Positions 1-8,443 of a stretch of DNA of 43,712 nucleotides are shown here, piece after piece. The DNA is from an uncultured Prevotellaceae bacterium (GTDB lineage: Bacteria > Bacteroidota > Bacteroidia > Bacteroidales > Bacteroidaceae), in contig CALFJG010000053.1 in the NCBI GenBank assembly GCA_937877625.1, forward strand, positions 1-43,712, in the 5' to 3' direction. The position numbers and the translations under genes are program-made. Positions within the stretch are counted from its first letter, which is position 1. Each line of letters opens with the position of its first letter. The notes beneath the pieces were generated by a model. The model was not told the DNA's origin. It saw nothing but the letters and a program-made list of their open reading frames with translations, and ran no database searches.

Positions 1-92
1 GTCCGATTGATTTTAAAATCAATCCGATTGATTTTAAAATCAAAGGCTTTGATTTCAAAATCAATCCGACTAAGTTTAAAAGCCGCCCGACC
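1..92. repeat. cluster of AT-rich palindromes separated by TCCGA
   Basis: The palindrome TTGATTTTAAAATCAA occurs at 7-22 and 28-43, and a one-base variant lies at 49-64. The copies are punctuated by TCCGA at 2-6, 23-27 and 65-69. No convincing reading frame covers the stretch; an open frame on the plus strand runs on into the antisense of galK. The element is cut by the window edge, so its full extent is unknown. A similar mix of TCCGA/TCGGA and TTTAAA palindromes occurs at 9037-9128, which suggests an intergenic repeat family. Confidence 0.55.
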
Positions 93-98
93 AAATTT

Positions 99-156
99 CC
101 TACAAGAAAGAAGCAGATTAGACACCGAGGCATCTAATCTGCTTTTTTCTTGTAGG
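99..156. terminator. bidirectional terminator downstream of galK
   Basis: Arms at 99-122 and 133-156 form a 24-bp stem with one wobble pair around a 10-nt loop. The core stem GCAGATTAGA/TCTAATCTGC is followed by T-rich runs on both strands (TTTTTTCTT on plus, TTCTTTCTT on minus). It lies 18 bp past the galK stop codon, so it should end the gluP-galK transcript and also stop transcription arriving from the left. Confidence 0.85.
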
Positions 157-174
157 ATAAAGAATTTATGCGGC

Positions 175-1335
175 TTAGCAGAGTTTGCGAGCACCATCGC
201 CGATTACTACATCGATAACGATGGGCTTTTTGCCGTATTTTTCTTCAAACTTTTCGACCACGACTTTCTTGAAGTTTGGAGCGAGCTCATCGGCGACGAG
301 GTTGATGGTGCAGCCACCGAAGCCGCCGCCCATAATGCGCGAGCCTGTTACGCCACATTCCTTGGCTACGTCGTTGAGGAAATCGAGTTCCTCACAACTT
401 ACCTCGTACTCTTTCGACAGTCCGTAGTGTGTGTCGTACATCATTTGGCCGACTTTTTCGTAGTCGTCAATCTCAAGGGCTTCGCAGACAGCCAGTACGC
501 GTACTACTTCGCCAATGACGTAGCGTGCACGTTTGTATTCTGCGCCGGTGATTTCGTCTTTCACCTCATCGAGCATCTCCATTGTGGCATCGCGTAGGCT
601 TTCCACCTCGGGGTGCTTCTTGGCGATAACCTCTGCCACGTGTTCACACTGCAGTCGGCGCTCGTTGTAGGGCGACCCTTTAAGCTCGTGCTTCACACAA
701 CTGTTGACGAGTACGAGTTGATAGCCTTTCGGATGCCAAGGGAAGTACTCTATCTCACCATTGCGGCAGTCCATACGCATCAGGTGGCCGGCCTTGCCGA
801 GGCAGGATATGGCTTGGTCCATAATGCCGCAATTTACGCCGATGTATTTGTGTTCGGTGCGCTGACCCACCCGGGCGAGCTCCATACGTTCTATCTTGTT
901 GTCGCCGAAGAGGTCGTTGAGTGCATAGGCGTAGGTGCTTTCCAGCGCGGCACTGCTCGACATACCTGCTCCCAGAGGCACATCACCGGCAAAGGCCGTG
1001 TTAAACCCTTCAACGGGTACACCCAGTGCCATCATTTCGCGGCATACACCGTATATATAGCGTGCCCACGTGGCGTTGGGGCCTTTTTCATCGTCAAGCG
1101 AGAATTGCACGCGGTCTTTCAGGTCAATACTATAAGCATCTACGTTGCGTGTGCCGTTAGGTTTGATTTCGGCAATCATACCTTGCTCAACAGCTCCGGG
1201 GAAAACGTAACCGTTGTTGTAGTCGGTGTGCTCGCCAATGAGATTGATACGACCAGGAGAAGCATATACGCTACCTGTGGTGCCACCGAAGTGTTTGATA
1301 AAACGACTGCGAACGTCGTCGATTGTAAGTTTCAT
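175..1335 (-). CDS. galK: galactokinase
   Basis: Phosphorylates galactose to galactose-1-phosphate with ATP, the entry step of the Leloir pathway in the cytoplasm. The 386-residue product is the usual length. It has the galactokinase signature GRINLIGEHTDY at about residues 28-39, the GHMP ATP-binding motif PLGAGMSSSA at about 120-129, the probable catalytic Asp in GIMDQ (about 173), and the C-terminal GHMP motif MGGGFGGC. It lies 88 bp downstream of a sugar MFS transporter gene on the same strand with no terminator between, so the two are probably cotranscribed as a galactose uptake and use unit. No epimerase gene is visible next to it. Identification is secure. Confidence 0.97.
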   Translation of the reverse strand: MKLTIDDVRSRFIKHFGGTTGSVYASPGRINLIGEHTDYNNGYVFPGAVEQGMIAEIKPNGTRNVDAYSIDLKDRVQFSLDDEKGPNATWARYIYGVCREMMALGVPVEGFNTAFAGDVPLGAGMSSSAALESTYAYALNDLFGDNKIERMELARVGQRTEHKYIGVNCGIMDQAISCLGKAGHLMRMDCRNGEIEYFPWHPKGYQLVLVNSCVKHELKGSPYNERRLQCEHVAEVIAKKHPEVESLRDATMEMLDEVKDEITGAEYKRARYVIGEVVRVLAVCEALEIDDYEKVGQMMYDTHYGLSKEYEVSCEELDFLNDVAKECGVTGSRIMGGGFGGCTINLVADELAPNFKKVVVEKFEEKYGKKPIVIDVVIGDGARKLC

Positions 1336-1423
1336 AAGAGTGATTATTAAAGGTTAGTGGATGAGAGTTACAGACTTGTATAGTCAAAGCATTATTGTGT
1401 CTGTACACTCATTACATAATTAT

Positions 1424-2725
1424 TTATTCTTTTTCTGCCTTTTTTGTAGGACGGCTACCAACGAGCGCATAGAAGAGGATGTAGGCGGCACAGAATACTA
1501 CTACCCAGAAACTGGTGATGTAGTTGGTGGCATCTGCCACAGCACCTTGAATAGCCATCATTACGGCGCAACCGAATACCATTGTCATAAAGATACCCGA
1601 AGCGATAGCGGTGTATTTGCCAAGACCTTCGACAGCCATATTGAAGATAGCCCCCCACATCACACTGGTGCAAAGACCAACAAGCAGGAAGAGGAAGATG
1701 CCTACGGGTATTTCTTGCCAGATGAGTTCAAGCTTGCCCCAGTCAACGCCCGGGAAATTCACAAGAACATCCGTCGGAGCAAACATACCTCCGAGAACGA
1801 GTGCCAACGTAGCAATGCTAACAGTGGTAACCATAGCGCGACTACTTACCTTGCTTCCAATGGCAGCACCGGCGAAGCGGCCTACGAGCATCATAAACCA
1901 GTAAACAGCCACGAGCAAGCCAGCCACACCAGCACTTATAGCCGAGAAGCCGTTTGCCTCATCGCCCGAGGTGAGGTATTGCAGCACGTAGTTGGGTACA
2001 CCGACTTCAATACCCATATACAGGAAGATAGCCAGCGCACCGAGGGCGAAGTGGCGATAACTCATTGCGCCCTTAATGAGGCTTACCTCTACGGGAGCTT
2101 GTTCGGGTTCTTCAATCTTTGTAAAGAGAATGACAACGAAAGCGATGGCAAAGATAGCCAAAGCAATCATCAGTGCTGGCGTAGCATCGGAGATTTTGGC
2201 TTTTGTGGCATCGGCAATGAGTGCACCCATAAGAATGTAGCAGCAAACGGCAGCGGTGCTGTTGAATACGCCGCCTATCTGAATGAGTTGGTTACCAGCG
2301 TTGCCGCCTCCGCCAAGGAGGTTGAGCATTGGGTTTACCACGCAATTGAGGATACACATCGTCAGTCCGCTAATGAAAGCCCCGAGGAGATAAACGCCAA
2401 AAACAACGCCGATATTGGAACCGTCGCCGTTGTCGAGCAGGCCACTACACCACTGGATAAGGATACCCACGATGCCGACGACGAGGCCGATGAGTGCCGT
2501 CTTCTTGTAGCCGAACTTGGCGATAAGCATACCGGCGGGAATACCCATCACGAGGTAGGCCACGAAGTTGCCGTAGTTGCCAATCTGTGCGAGTACGTTG
2601 CTGATCTCACCTTGGTTCTTGATGATGGTTGCCATTGGCGTGCAAAGGTTTGTCACGAAGGCAATCATGGCGAAGAGCGCTATCATTACGCATATCGCTC
2701 CCCATTGTTTAGCTTGTTTTGCCAT
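1424..2725 (-). CDS. gluP: sugar MFS transporter, glucose/galactose (GluP/FucP-like) family
   Basis: Probable inner-membrane sugar:proton (or cation) symporter. The 433-residue protein is almost entirely hydrophobic, with about 12 predicted membrane segments. The N-terminal region, with TNLCTPMATIIKN in the first loop and IPAGMLIAKFGYKK at the end of helix 2, resembles the FucP/GluP branch of the major facilitator superfamily. The neighbouring galactokinase gene points to galactose or glucose as substrate; this is inference from context, since fucose and other hexose carriers look alike. The ATG at 2725 is the first start in the hydrophobic frame. A -7-like box lies 57-64 bp upstream. Confidence 0.88.
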   Translation of the reverse strand: MAKQAKQWGAICVMIALFAMIAFVTNLCTPMATIIKNQGEISNVLAQIGNYGNFVAYLVMGIPAGMLIAKFGYKKTALIGLVVGIVGILIQWCSGLLDNGDGSNIGVVFGVYLLGAFISGLTMCILNCVVNPMLNLLGGGGNAGNQLIQIGGVFNSTAAVCCYILMGALIADATKAKISDATPALMIALAIFAIAFVVILFTKIEEPEQAPVEVSLIKGAMSYRHFALGALAIFLYMGIEVGVPNYVLQYLTSGDEANGFSAISAGVAGLLVAVYWFMMLVGRFAGAAIGSKVSSRAMVTTVSIATLALVLGGMFAPTDVLVNFPGVDWGKLELIWQEIPVGIFLFLLVGLCTSVMWGAIFNMAVEGLGKYTAIASGIFMTMVFGCAVMMAIQGAVADATNYITSFWVVVFCAAYILFYALVGSRPTKKAEKE

Positions 2726-2781
2726 TGAGTTTTTAAGATATTAGAATTAGAAAAATGTATTTCACAAGGTTTTGGCGCGGG

Positions 2782-2789
2782 CAAATTTA
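2782..2789 (-). promoter_or_regulatory. candidate -7 box for gluP-galK
   Basis: On the minus strand the sequence reads TAAATTTG, matching the Bacteroidetes TAnnTTTG -7 consensus. It lies about 57 bp before the gluP start. A TTTG lies further upstream (2814-2817), but the 24-bp spacing is longer than the usual 19-21. Confidence 0.4.
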
Positions 2790-2836
2790 ACTACAAATGC
2801 CACATAAAGCTATCAAAAAAGCCAAAAAGTTTCTTC

Positions 2837-4102
2837 TTAAGCTGGATTTTCTGTTTTTTGTGGTGTGTGCTTCGTTTTGCGTTCCTCCATATAGAGTGCG
2901 TATGTGCGTGCGCGCGCGCGTAGTATTTTGTAGCGGAAAGTAAGGCAACACGTTAGGAAATACACTGCTGCTTGCAGCCACAGCGCGTCCCACTCGGTGC
3001 GTACCTCAAGGAGGCGCGCCCCCATCGTGTTGATATGTACAAAGCCGTTGATGCCAAAGGTGCTGGGGAATAGGTAGGAGAGGAAACGTATCCATTGTGG
3101 TATGCCTGCCGCAGGCCACGAGATGCCGCTCATAAAAAGTAGCGGCACGCTAACAAAGACACCGATAAGCATCACATTCTCGCGCTCGCGTATCAAGGCA
3201 CTCACAGTCATAGCATAGAAAGTGATGGCCAAGAGGAATGGCATCATAAAGAACGCCAGTGTTACGGGGTTGCCTATCTGTGGCAGGCGGAAGAGGTGTG
3301 GTATAACGCCCAGTGCTATTACGCTTTGTGCTGTATATATAAGGAGGTAAACGGCACTCTTTCCAAACACGATGCGCAGCAACCCATGATGGCTTCGCTC
3401 CACAGGTATAAGCTCGTGTAAGCGGTTGGTTTCGCGTGCCGTGCCGGCCAACATTCCCACACCGAGGAAGAGCGTTTGTTGCAGCACAAGGATGAGTACG
3501 GCGGGGATAAGGAACGATGCCATACCGCCTTGAGGATTGTAGAGGCTTACTTCTTCATAACTGATGGGTTGTATGCTCACCTTGTCTTGTTCGTTCGTGG
3601 TGTTTCCTGCTCGTTCCACTTTTATCTTGGCGTTGAGGCTGAGCGACACGTTGGTGTTGGCTATAAGGATGGCTTTGTAGTAAAGCAATCCGCTCATATC
3701 TGCAAAAAGGCTAACGTGCGTCTGCAGGCCTTTTTGCAGGTCGTCGTCAAACTCCGCAGGCACGTATATTATCCCATAGACTTTACGTCGGCGCACCATT
3801 TCTTTCGCTTCTTCGAGATTGGCGCAGTAGCCCACGATGTGTACGTCGGGCGTGCCGTCCACGCGTCGCAAATAGTCGCGGCTCAAGGTTGTGCGGCTCA
3901 TATCTACCACTGCCACGGGTACCTCGTGAATGGTTTCTGTAGAGTATATTAGCGTGTAAAGAACAGGATAGAAGATCGGCACAATGATAAAAAGAAGCAC
4001 CACGCCCTCATCGTGAAATACCGCTCGCAACTCCCTGTTGAAGATATACAGGAAGGAGCGAAAGCTTTCTTTCCAATACTGAGCGCGTGAGAAGCGTATC
4101 AT
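2837..4102 (-). CDS. ABC-2 type exporter permease, second of two
   Basis: Membrane subunit of an ABC-2 family exporter. It has the family layout: one N-terminal membrane segment (about residues 33-52, VVLLFIIVPIFYPVLYTLIY), a large extracytoplasmic domain (about 55-190), then five or six membrane segments in the C-terminal half. The 421-residue length fits YbhR/YbhS-type permeases. It starts 20 bp after the stop of a related permease gene and is the last gene of a TolC-HlyD-permease-permease operon. The basic C-terminal tail is encoded by a 27-nt alternating purine-pyrimidine run (2896-2922). The substrate cannot be inferred, and no ATPase gene is nearby. Confidence 0.88.
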   Translation of the reverse strand: MIRFSRAQYWKESFRSFLYIFNRELRAVFHDEGVVLLFIIVPIFYPVLYTLIYSTETIHEVPVAVVDMSRTTLSRDYLRRVDGTPDVHIVGYCANLEEAKEMVRRRKVYGIIYVPAEFDDDLQKGLQTHVSLFADMSGLLYYKAILIANTNVSLSLNAKIKVERAGNTTNEQDKVSIQPISYEEVSLYNPQGGMASFLIPAVLILVLQQTLFLGVGMLAGTARETNRLHELIPVERSHHGLLRIVFGKSAVYLLIYTAQSVIALGVIPHLFRLPQIGNPVTLAFFMMPFLLAITFYAMTVSALIRERENVMLIGVFVSVPLLFMSGISWPAAGIPQWIRFLSYLFPSTFGINGFVHINTMGARLLEVRTEWDALWLQAAVYFLTCCLTFRYKILRARARTYALYMEERKTKHTPQKTENPA

Positions 4103-4122
4103 TTTTTTATGCTGTTCTATTA

Positions 4123-5283
4123 TTAAGGCACATACGTATAGTTCAGCACGCTATATTTCAGCCGTGGCAGCAGGGGTAGTGGAGCGGCGGCGAAGAAGAC
4201 GAGCGCGAGCAGATTCCACATAGCATATTGCCAAGGGAAGCCATCAAGTGCGCAGTTTACGTAGATAAGGAAGTAGTGGCGCAGGGGAAAAAGCAGGCTC
4301 AATCCCTGCAATGCGGGGTGGAATGCCATAACGGGGTAGGACATACCGCACATACTAAAACTCAGCACTCCCCAGAGCGAACATATGCTCATACTCATAC
4401 GCAGCGACGGCAACAAGGCGAAGAAGAACGTGCCTAACCCCTGCCCCGCGAGTACGAGGAGTGTCATCGCACCGAGCATAGTGGGTATGCCGCAGTGACA
4501 GGGGAAGTGGAGTACGGCGTAGAACAACAATACATAGATAGCCCCCATCAGCCAAAATATAATGAACTGTGGCACTAACTTCACCCAGAGTGCACGCTTG
4601 ATGCTGCCGCCTGCCAGTTCCATCCACTTGCGCGCCGTGCCGTCTTTTATCTCCGTGCCAAGGCTATACGTGGTGAGCAGCGATACAAAAAGCAGGAGCA
4701 TACCAGGAATAAAGATGTTGCTCAGATACACGTTGTAGTTGAGCCAAGGATTGTTGATGGGGTGTGTGTCCATCACGATGGGTTGCAAGTAAGCCATTGC
4801 TTGTTGCTCTGTGGCTCCTCGTGCGTAGAGTACGTTGCGTGCGGCGGCTCCCGAGGCGAGTTCGCTCATCATACGCATATCTTGGTAGGCGAGGGAAGCG
4901 GCGATGAGGTAACTATAGTTCACATAGAACGACACGGTGGCCTGTTCCTGCCGCATAGCTTTGTGTGTGGTGCCTTCGGGTATGAGGAAGAACGCGTAGA
5001 TGTCGCCGCGTTGCATTGCGCGCCGCGCATCGCTGATGTTGGCATAGTTCTCTGTAATCTTTGTTCGCTGAAAAGCATCAAGGTTACGAGCAATGCTACG
5101 CGAGGTAGTTGTGCGGTCAAGGTCTACCAATCCCATAGGCATTTCGCTCGGCAGTCCCTCCCTCATAAGCAACACAAAGAAAGCGTACACCCCAAGAGGG
5201 GCTATCACCATCACGAACCAATAAACAGGTCGTACGGCGAGACGCAAGAACTCTCGTTTGAAAAGAAGGAAGTATTTGAGCAT
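4123..5283 (-). CDS. ABC-2 type exporter permease, first of two
   Basis: Inner-membrane permease of the ABC-2 family, 386 residues. A membrane segment near residues 18-40 is followed by an extracytoplasmic domain carrying GLVDLDRTTTSRSIARNLDAF, which parallels VAVVDMSRTTLSRDYL in the neighbouring permease, so the two are paralogues. Five or six further membrane segments fill the C-terminal half (from about residue 190). The gene sits 17 bp after the HlyD-family gene and 20 bp before the second permease, so all are likely made from one transcript. The two permeases probably form a heterodimer. Confidence 0.88.
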   Translation of the reverse strand: MLKYFLLFKREFLRLAVRPVYWFVMVIAPLGVYAFFVLLMREGLPSEMPMGLVDLDRTTTSRSIARNLDAFQRTKITENYANISDARRAMQRGDIYAFFLIPEGTTHKAMRQEQATVSFYVNYSYLIAASLAYQDMRMMSELASGAAARNVLYARGATEQQAMAYLQPIVMDTHPINNPWLNYNVYLSNIFIPGMLLLFVSLLTTYSLGTEIKDGTARKWMELAGGSIKRALWVKLVPQFIIFWLMGAIYVLLFYAVLHFPCHCGIPTMLGAMTLLVLAGQGLGTFFFALLPSLRMSMSICSLWGVLSFSMCGMSYPVMAFHPALQGLSLLFPLRHYFLIYVNCALDGFPWQYAMWNLLALVFFAAAPLPLLPRLKYSVLNYTYVP

Positions 5284-5300
5284 GGATTTTTCGTCACGAG

Positions 5301-6293
5301 TTATTGTTTTAACAACACGGACATACCTGGTCGCATACCTGGGATGGGTGTGACGGGTCGGCAGCGCACTTCAAAGGTTTTCATATCGTATTGCCCCGTT
5401 GTCTTGGTGGCTTTCCATGCGGCGTAACTGCCGAGGTCTTTGATATAATAGACAGCGAAACTATATGCTTTTTCGCCGAGTGCGGGTACTGTAGCCTGCA
5501 CCACGCGCCCTACGGCAAAGTTTGCCAAGCGGTCTTCGCGTACGTTGAATGTCACCCAGATGTCCTGCATCACCGCCACGTTCATTATCGGAGCTCCCGT
5601 GCCAACCAGTTCTCCTACGGAGGGGAATATCTCCGTCACCTCGCCGTCCTGCGTAGCGCGTAGTGTGGTCTCGCGTTCGTAGGCATTCACTTCGTGTGCT
5701 GCGCCTTGTGCACGCCTCACCTGTGCGCTGGCGGCGGCGATGTCCTGACGTTGCGCTCCATTCATTGCCATATCGTATTGGCTTTTCGCGGCTCGTTCGT
5801 CGGCCAGTGCTGCGTCAAGTTGGGCTTTCACTTCGTCGCGCCGTTGTCCTGTCACTACGCCTTCGCGGTAGAGGTTTTCTATGCGGTCGTAACTGGTTTG
5901 CATAATACCTACAGCCACTTTGGCTTTCTCCCATAATGCTCGTGCGCCACGTATCTGTTCTTCGCGTGCTCCGGCTTGGGCTTTGTCTTCGATGGCTTGT
6001 GCAGCGGCCACGGCGGCATCGGCCTGCTCGCGCTTGGCTTCCACCTCGGGCGATTCAAGTGTCACAAGAATGTCACCCGCCCGCACGCTGTCGCCTTCTT
6101 TTACGTGAATCTTCAGTACGCGCGACGGTACTTTCGACGACACGCGATACTGAGTAACTTCTACTTGTCCTTGTATCGTCTCTGTCTGTTCGCGAAAGGC
6201 AAAGTAACTGCCTGCCACTACCAGTGCTACTACGGCTGTGAAAATAAAGAGTGGCGGCAAAATGTTTGGTTTCTTTTCTATGTTGTTAGTCAT
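5301..6293 (-). CDS. HlyD/EmrA-family periplasmic adaptor subunit
   Basis: Membrane-fusion protein linking an inner-membrane exporter to an outer-membrane channel. Its 330 residues show an N-terminal anchor (about 13-33, LPPLFIFTAVVALVVAGSYF), a biotinyl-lipoyl-like half (VKEGDSVRAGDILVTLESPEVEAK), a long alpha-helical hairpin rich in Ala, Gln and Glu (about 80-205), the returning lipoyl half (TLRATQDGEVTEIFPSVGELV) and a beta-barrel region ending in IPGMRPGMSVLLKQ. It lies between the TolC-family gene (66 bp upstream) and the permeases (17 bp downstream), giving a complete path across the envelope except for an ATPase. Confidence 0.92.
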   Translation of the reverse strand: MTNNIEKKPNILPPLFIFTAVVALVVAGSYFAFREQTETIQGQVEVTQYRVSSKVPSRVLKIHVKEGDSVRAGDILVTLESPEVEAKREQADAAVAAAQAIEDKAQAGAREEQIRGARALWEKAKVAVGIMQTSYDRIENLYREGVVTGQRRDEVKAQLDAALADERAAKSQYDMAMNGAQRQDIAAASAQVRRAQGAAHEVNAYERETTLRATQDGEVTEIFPSVGELVGTGAPIMNVAVMQDIWVTFNVREDRLANFAVGRVVQATVPALGEKAYSFAVYYIKDLGSYAAWKATKTTGQYDMKTFEVRCRPVTPIPGMRPGMSVLLKQ

Positions 6294-6359
6294 AAGACTG
6301 GGGATGGTGTTTGTTGTGTTTTATCACCGTAACACACACGAGGCTACGCCGTTACATTG

Positions 6360-7841
6360 TTACATTGTACCGAGAGCTTTGCGGAGGCTTGTTTGTGCGA
6401 GGCGCACTTCTATCTGCGCGTCAATTTTCTCGCTATGGGCTTGTAGCCAGGCAGTGTGTGCTTGTAGCACATCGGAGGTAGTGATGACCTGTTCGTGGTG
6501 TCCGAGGTTGCTGATACGGATATTTTCGTCAGCACGCTCCAAGTTGTGCAGGCTGAGTGCTACGCGGCGGTGTGCCTCGGTGAGTCGGTAGCGACACTGT
6601 TCCACTTGCAGGGCTATCTTTTGTTTTGCGTCCTGAAGGCGTAGTGAGGCCACGAGTCCCTCGGCGCGGGCGGCTTTGCGCTTGTAGCGTCCTTCGTGCC
6701 ACGTCCACAGAGGCATAGAAAACGTCACGCCGATAGCCCAGTTGCCTCGGAGTTTGTTTTCAAAGCCATTGTAGAGCGATGGCGTGGAGTATGTCATACC
6801 AGCCACGAACGCCAGGTTAGGACGGAAGTCGGCGGCAACGATGTGCTCTTTCTCGCGATAGATATACGTGGCCAGTGTGAGTTGGCGTATCTCGGGGCGG
6901 TTGGCATAGGCTTGAATGGTGTCGCCCATAGGGTCGGCGGTGTGCGTTGCCACGTCGTCCAAATCTTCATCGGCCAGAACAATGGACGTGTTGAGCGGTA
7001 GGCCACACAGCTGGCAGAGCAGCATACGTGACAAAGCCAGTCCGTCTTCCACCTTGAGGAGTGTCATTTCTGCCTCGTCCACCTTGACGTTCACGGTGAG
7101 CAACGTGGCGCGCGTCGCCACCTCTTCTTTTACCATAAGTTCTACGTCGTGCTCCAGGTGGCGAAGCATTTCAAGGTAGTCTTCGGCGAGTTTCTTTTTG
7201 GCGGCAAGGGAAATGACCTGCCAATAGGCGGTTTCTACATCGAGCAGCACGCCCTCCTCGGCACTGCGCAGTTGTTCGCCAGCAAGTTGGGCTGTGTATC
7301 CCGTCAAGCGGTTATACGCTCGTATCTTCCCTCCCATATAGATAGGCTGTGTGAGTAGCAGTGCTGCGCCGCCCATATTGCGGTTGTCCGTGTGAAACGC
7401 ATCTACAACGCCTTGTCCAGCACTGTTGAGTGCCTCGGCAAAGTTTTGTGCGCCAGTTCCTATTCGTGTCACGAGGCTTGCCAAGTCGGGAAAACGCTGT
7501 AGGATAGGCGCGATAGCCTCCGCAAACGGTGTCAAGCGGTCTTGCAGTGGGCTAATGATATTCGTACCCAGGTTACTGAGAGCACTTTTCTGGTCGTCGG
7601 TGAGAATAGATAGTTCGCGTCCTAAGCGCATATAAGTGGCTGTGAGCTGCAGCTTTGGCAACGTGTTGGTGAGTGCCGCCTCGTGTTCGGCGGAGCGTTG
7701 CACCACGGTGGCTCTTGCTGCGGCGAGCGAGGCATTGTCGCGCAGTGCCATATCCCGACATTCTTCCAGCGTCAGCACACGTTGTGCAGGCATTATGGTA
7801 AAGAAGAAGCAAAACCACAGAATGGTTGCAGACCTTTTCAT
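6360..7841 (-). CDS. TolC-family outer-membrane efflux protein
   Basis: Outer-membrane channel of a tripartite exporter. The 493-residue protein has a signal peptide (MKRSATILWFCFFFTIMPAQ), then LTLEECRDMALRDNASL, the usual start of the first TolC repeat. Long heptad-rich helices include VLLDVETAYWQVISLAAKKKLAEDYL and a second repeat near NLERADENIRISNLGHHEQVITTSDVLQAHTAW. It is the first gene of the four-gene operon, with a TACTTTTG box 21-28 bp upstream. It is read away from rplU, with about 250 bp between the two start codons. Confidence 0.93.
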   Translation of the reverse strand: MKRSATILWFCFFFTIMPAQRVLTLEECRDMALRDNASLAAARATVVQRSAEHEAALTNTLPKLQLTATYMRLGRELSILTDDQKSALSNLGTNIISPLQDRLTPFAEAIAPILQRFPDLASLVTRIGTGAQNFAEALNSAGQGVVDAFHTDNRNMGGAALLLTQPIYMGGKIRAYNRLTGYTAQLAGEQLRSAEEGVLLDVETAYWQVISLAAKKKLAEDYLEMLRHLEHDVELMVKEEVATRATLLTVNVKVDEAEMTLLKVEDGLALSRMLLCQLCGLPLNTSIVLADEDLDDVATHTADPMGDTIQAYANRPEIRQLTLATYIYREKEHIVAADFRPNLAFVAGMTYSTPSLYNGFENKLRGNWAIGVTFSMPLWTWHEGRYKRKAARAEGLVASLRLQDAKQKIALQVEQCRYRLTEAHRRVALSLHNLERADENIRISNLGHHEQVITTSDVLQAHTAWLQAHSEKIDAQIEVRLAQTSLRKALGTM

Positions 7842-7861
7842 CGCTTTTATAATTACTTCGG

Positions 7862-7869
7862 CAAAAGTA
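7862..7869 (-). promoter_or_regulatory. -7 box for the TolC-HlyD-permease operon
   Basis: The minus strand reads TACTTTTG, a perfect TAnnTTTG match, about 21 bp before the tolC-like start. A TTTG at 7885-7888 is only 15 bp upstream, so the -33 element is not clear. A short leader of about 15 nt is implied. Confidence 0.5.
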
Positions 7870-7965
7870 CGTTTTATTCTTGTTCAAAAAGCTTACTCTT
7901 GTCCACTTATTTGCGCTTTGAAGCTTTGTTGAGGAGCTTTTTTGCAAAAAAAGGACAGAAAAGTG

Positions 7966-7996
7966 TTGTCTTGTTACACAAGTTGTGTTACTTTTG
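7966..7996 (+). promoter_or_regulatory. rplU-rpmA promoter
   Basis: TTG at 7966-7968 and TACTTTTG at 7989-7996 are separated by 20 bp, which fits the Bacteroidetes -33/-7 layout. A dyad, ACACAA-g-TTGTGT (7976-7988), fills the spacer and touches the -7 box, so a repressor or activator site is possible. The -7 box and the bases just after it are identical over 21 bp to the infC promoter (35769-35789). Transcription would start near 8003, leaving a leader of about 87 nt. Confidence 0.65.
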
Positions 7997-8009
7997 CCGC
8001 GCTTTTAGT

Positions 8010-8059
8010 CCGAAGGGGCTCGGTAAAGTACCGCCAAAGAAGTGTAGGTCGCCTCTCGG
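8010..8059 (+). promoter_or_regulatory. structured 5' leader of rplU
   Basis: The 5' end of the predicted rplU transcript folds simply. An outer stem pairs CCGAAGGGGC (8010-8019) with GCCTCTCGG (8051-8059), with one bulged A. Inside lies a perfect hairpin, CGGTA-AAG-TACCG (8021-8033). Ribosomal-protein leaders often bind the encoded protein and repress their own operon; an L21 autoregulatory role here is inference. The structure lies 30 nt before the start codon, so it does not directly cover it. Confidence 0.45.
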
Positions 8060-8089
8060 AAAAATCCGTTTCAACTCTTTATTATAACA

Positions 8090-8407
8090 ATGTACGCAAT
8101 CGTTGAAATTAACGGTCAGCAGTTTAAGGTGGAAGAGGGGCGTAAGCTCTTTGTGAACCACATGCCCAAGGCAGAAGAGGGGCAGACTGTTGAGTTTGAG
8201 AAGGTGTTGCTGATTGATGCAGATGGCACCGTCACCGTAGGCACGCCCGCCGTAGAAGGCGCTAAGGTGGTCTGCGAAGTAGTGAAACCGCTCGTTAAGG
8301 GCGACAAAGTGCTGGTGTTCCACAAGAAGCGTCGCAAGGGCTATCGCAAGCTCAACGGCTATCGCCACCACTTTACTCAAGTTAGTGTGAAGCAAGTAGT
8401 TTGTTAA
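8090..8407 (+). CDS. rplU: 50S ribosomal protein L21
   Basis: Large-subunit ribosomal protein of 105 residues, the normal length. It begins MYAIVEINGQQFKVEEG, the conserved L21 start, and ends with the RNA-binding stretch VFHKKRRKGYRKLNGYRHHFTQV. It is the first gene of the conserved rplU-rpmA pair, with 36 bp to rpmA, and has its own promoter (7966-7996) and a folded leader. Identification is secure. Confidence 0.98.
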   Translation: MYAIVEINGQQFKVEEGRKLFVNHMPKAEEGQTVEFEKVLLIDADGTVTVGTPAVEGAKVVCEVVKPLVKGDKVLVFHKKRRKGYRKLNGYRHHFTQVSVKQVVC

Positions 8408-8443
8408 TTCTTTCAGCAAAAGAAGTAAAAGAATCTTAGAATT

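Noticed and set aside
1361..2728. 455-residue open frame on the plus strand
   Set aside because: It is antisense to the sugar transporter; composition is His/Glu/Thr-rich with no domain, as expected for a mirror frame of a membrane protein gene.
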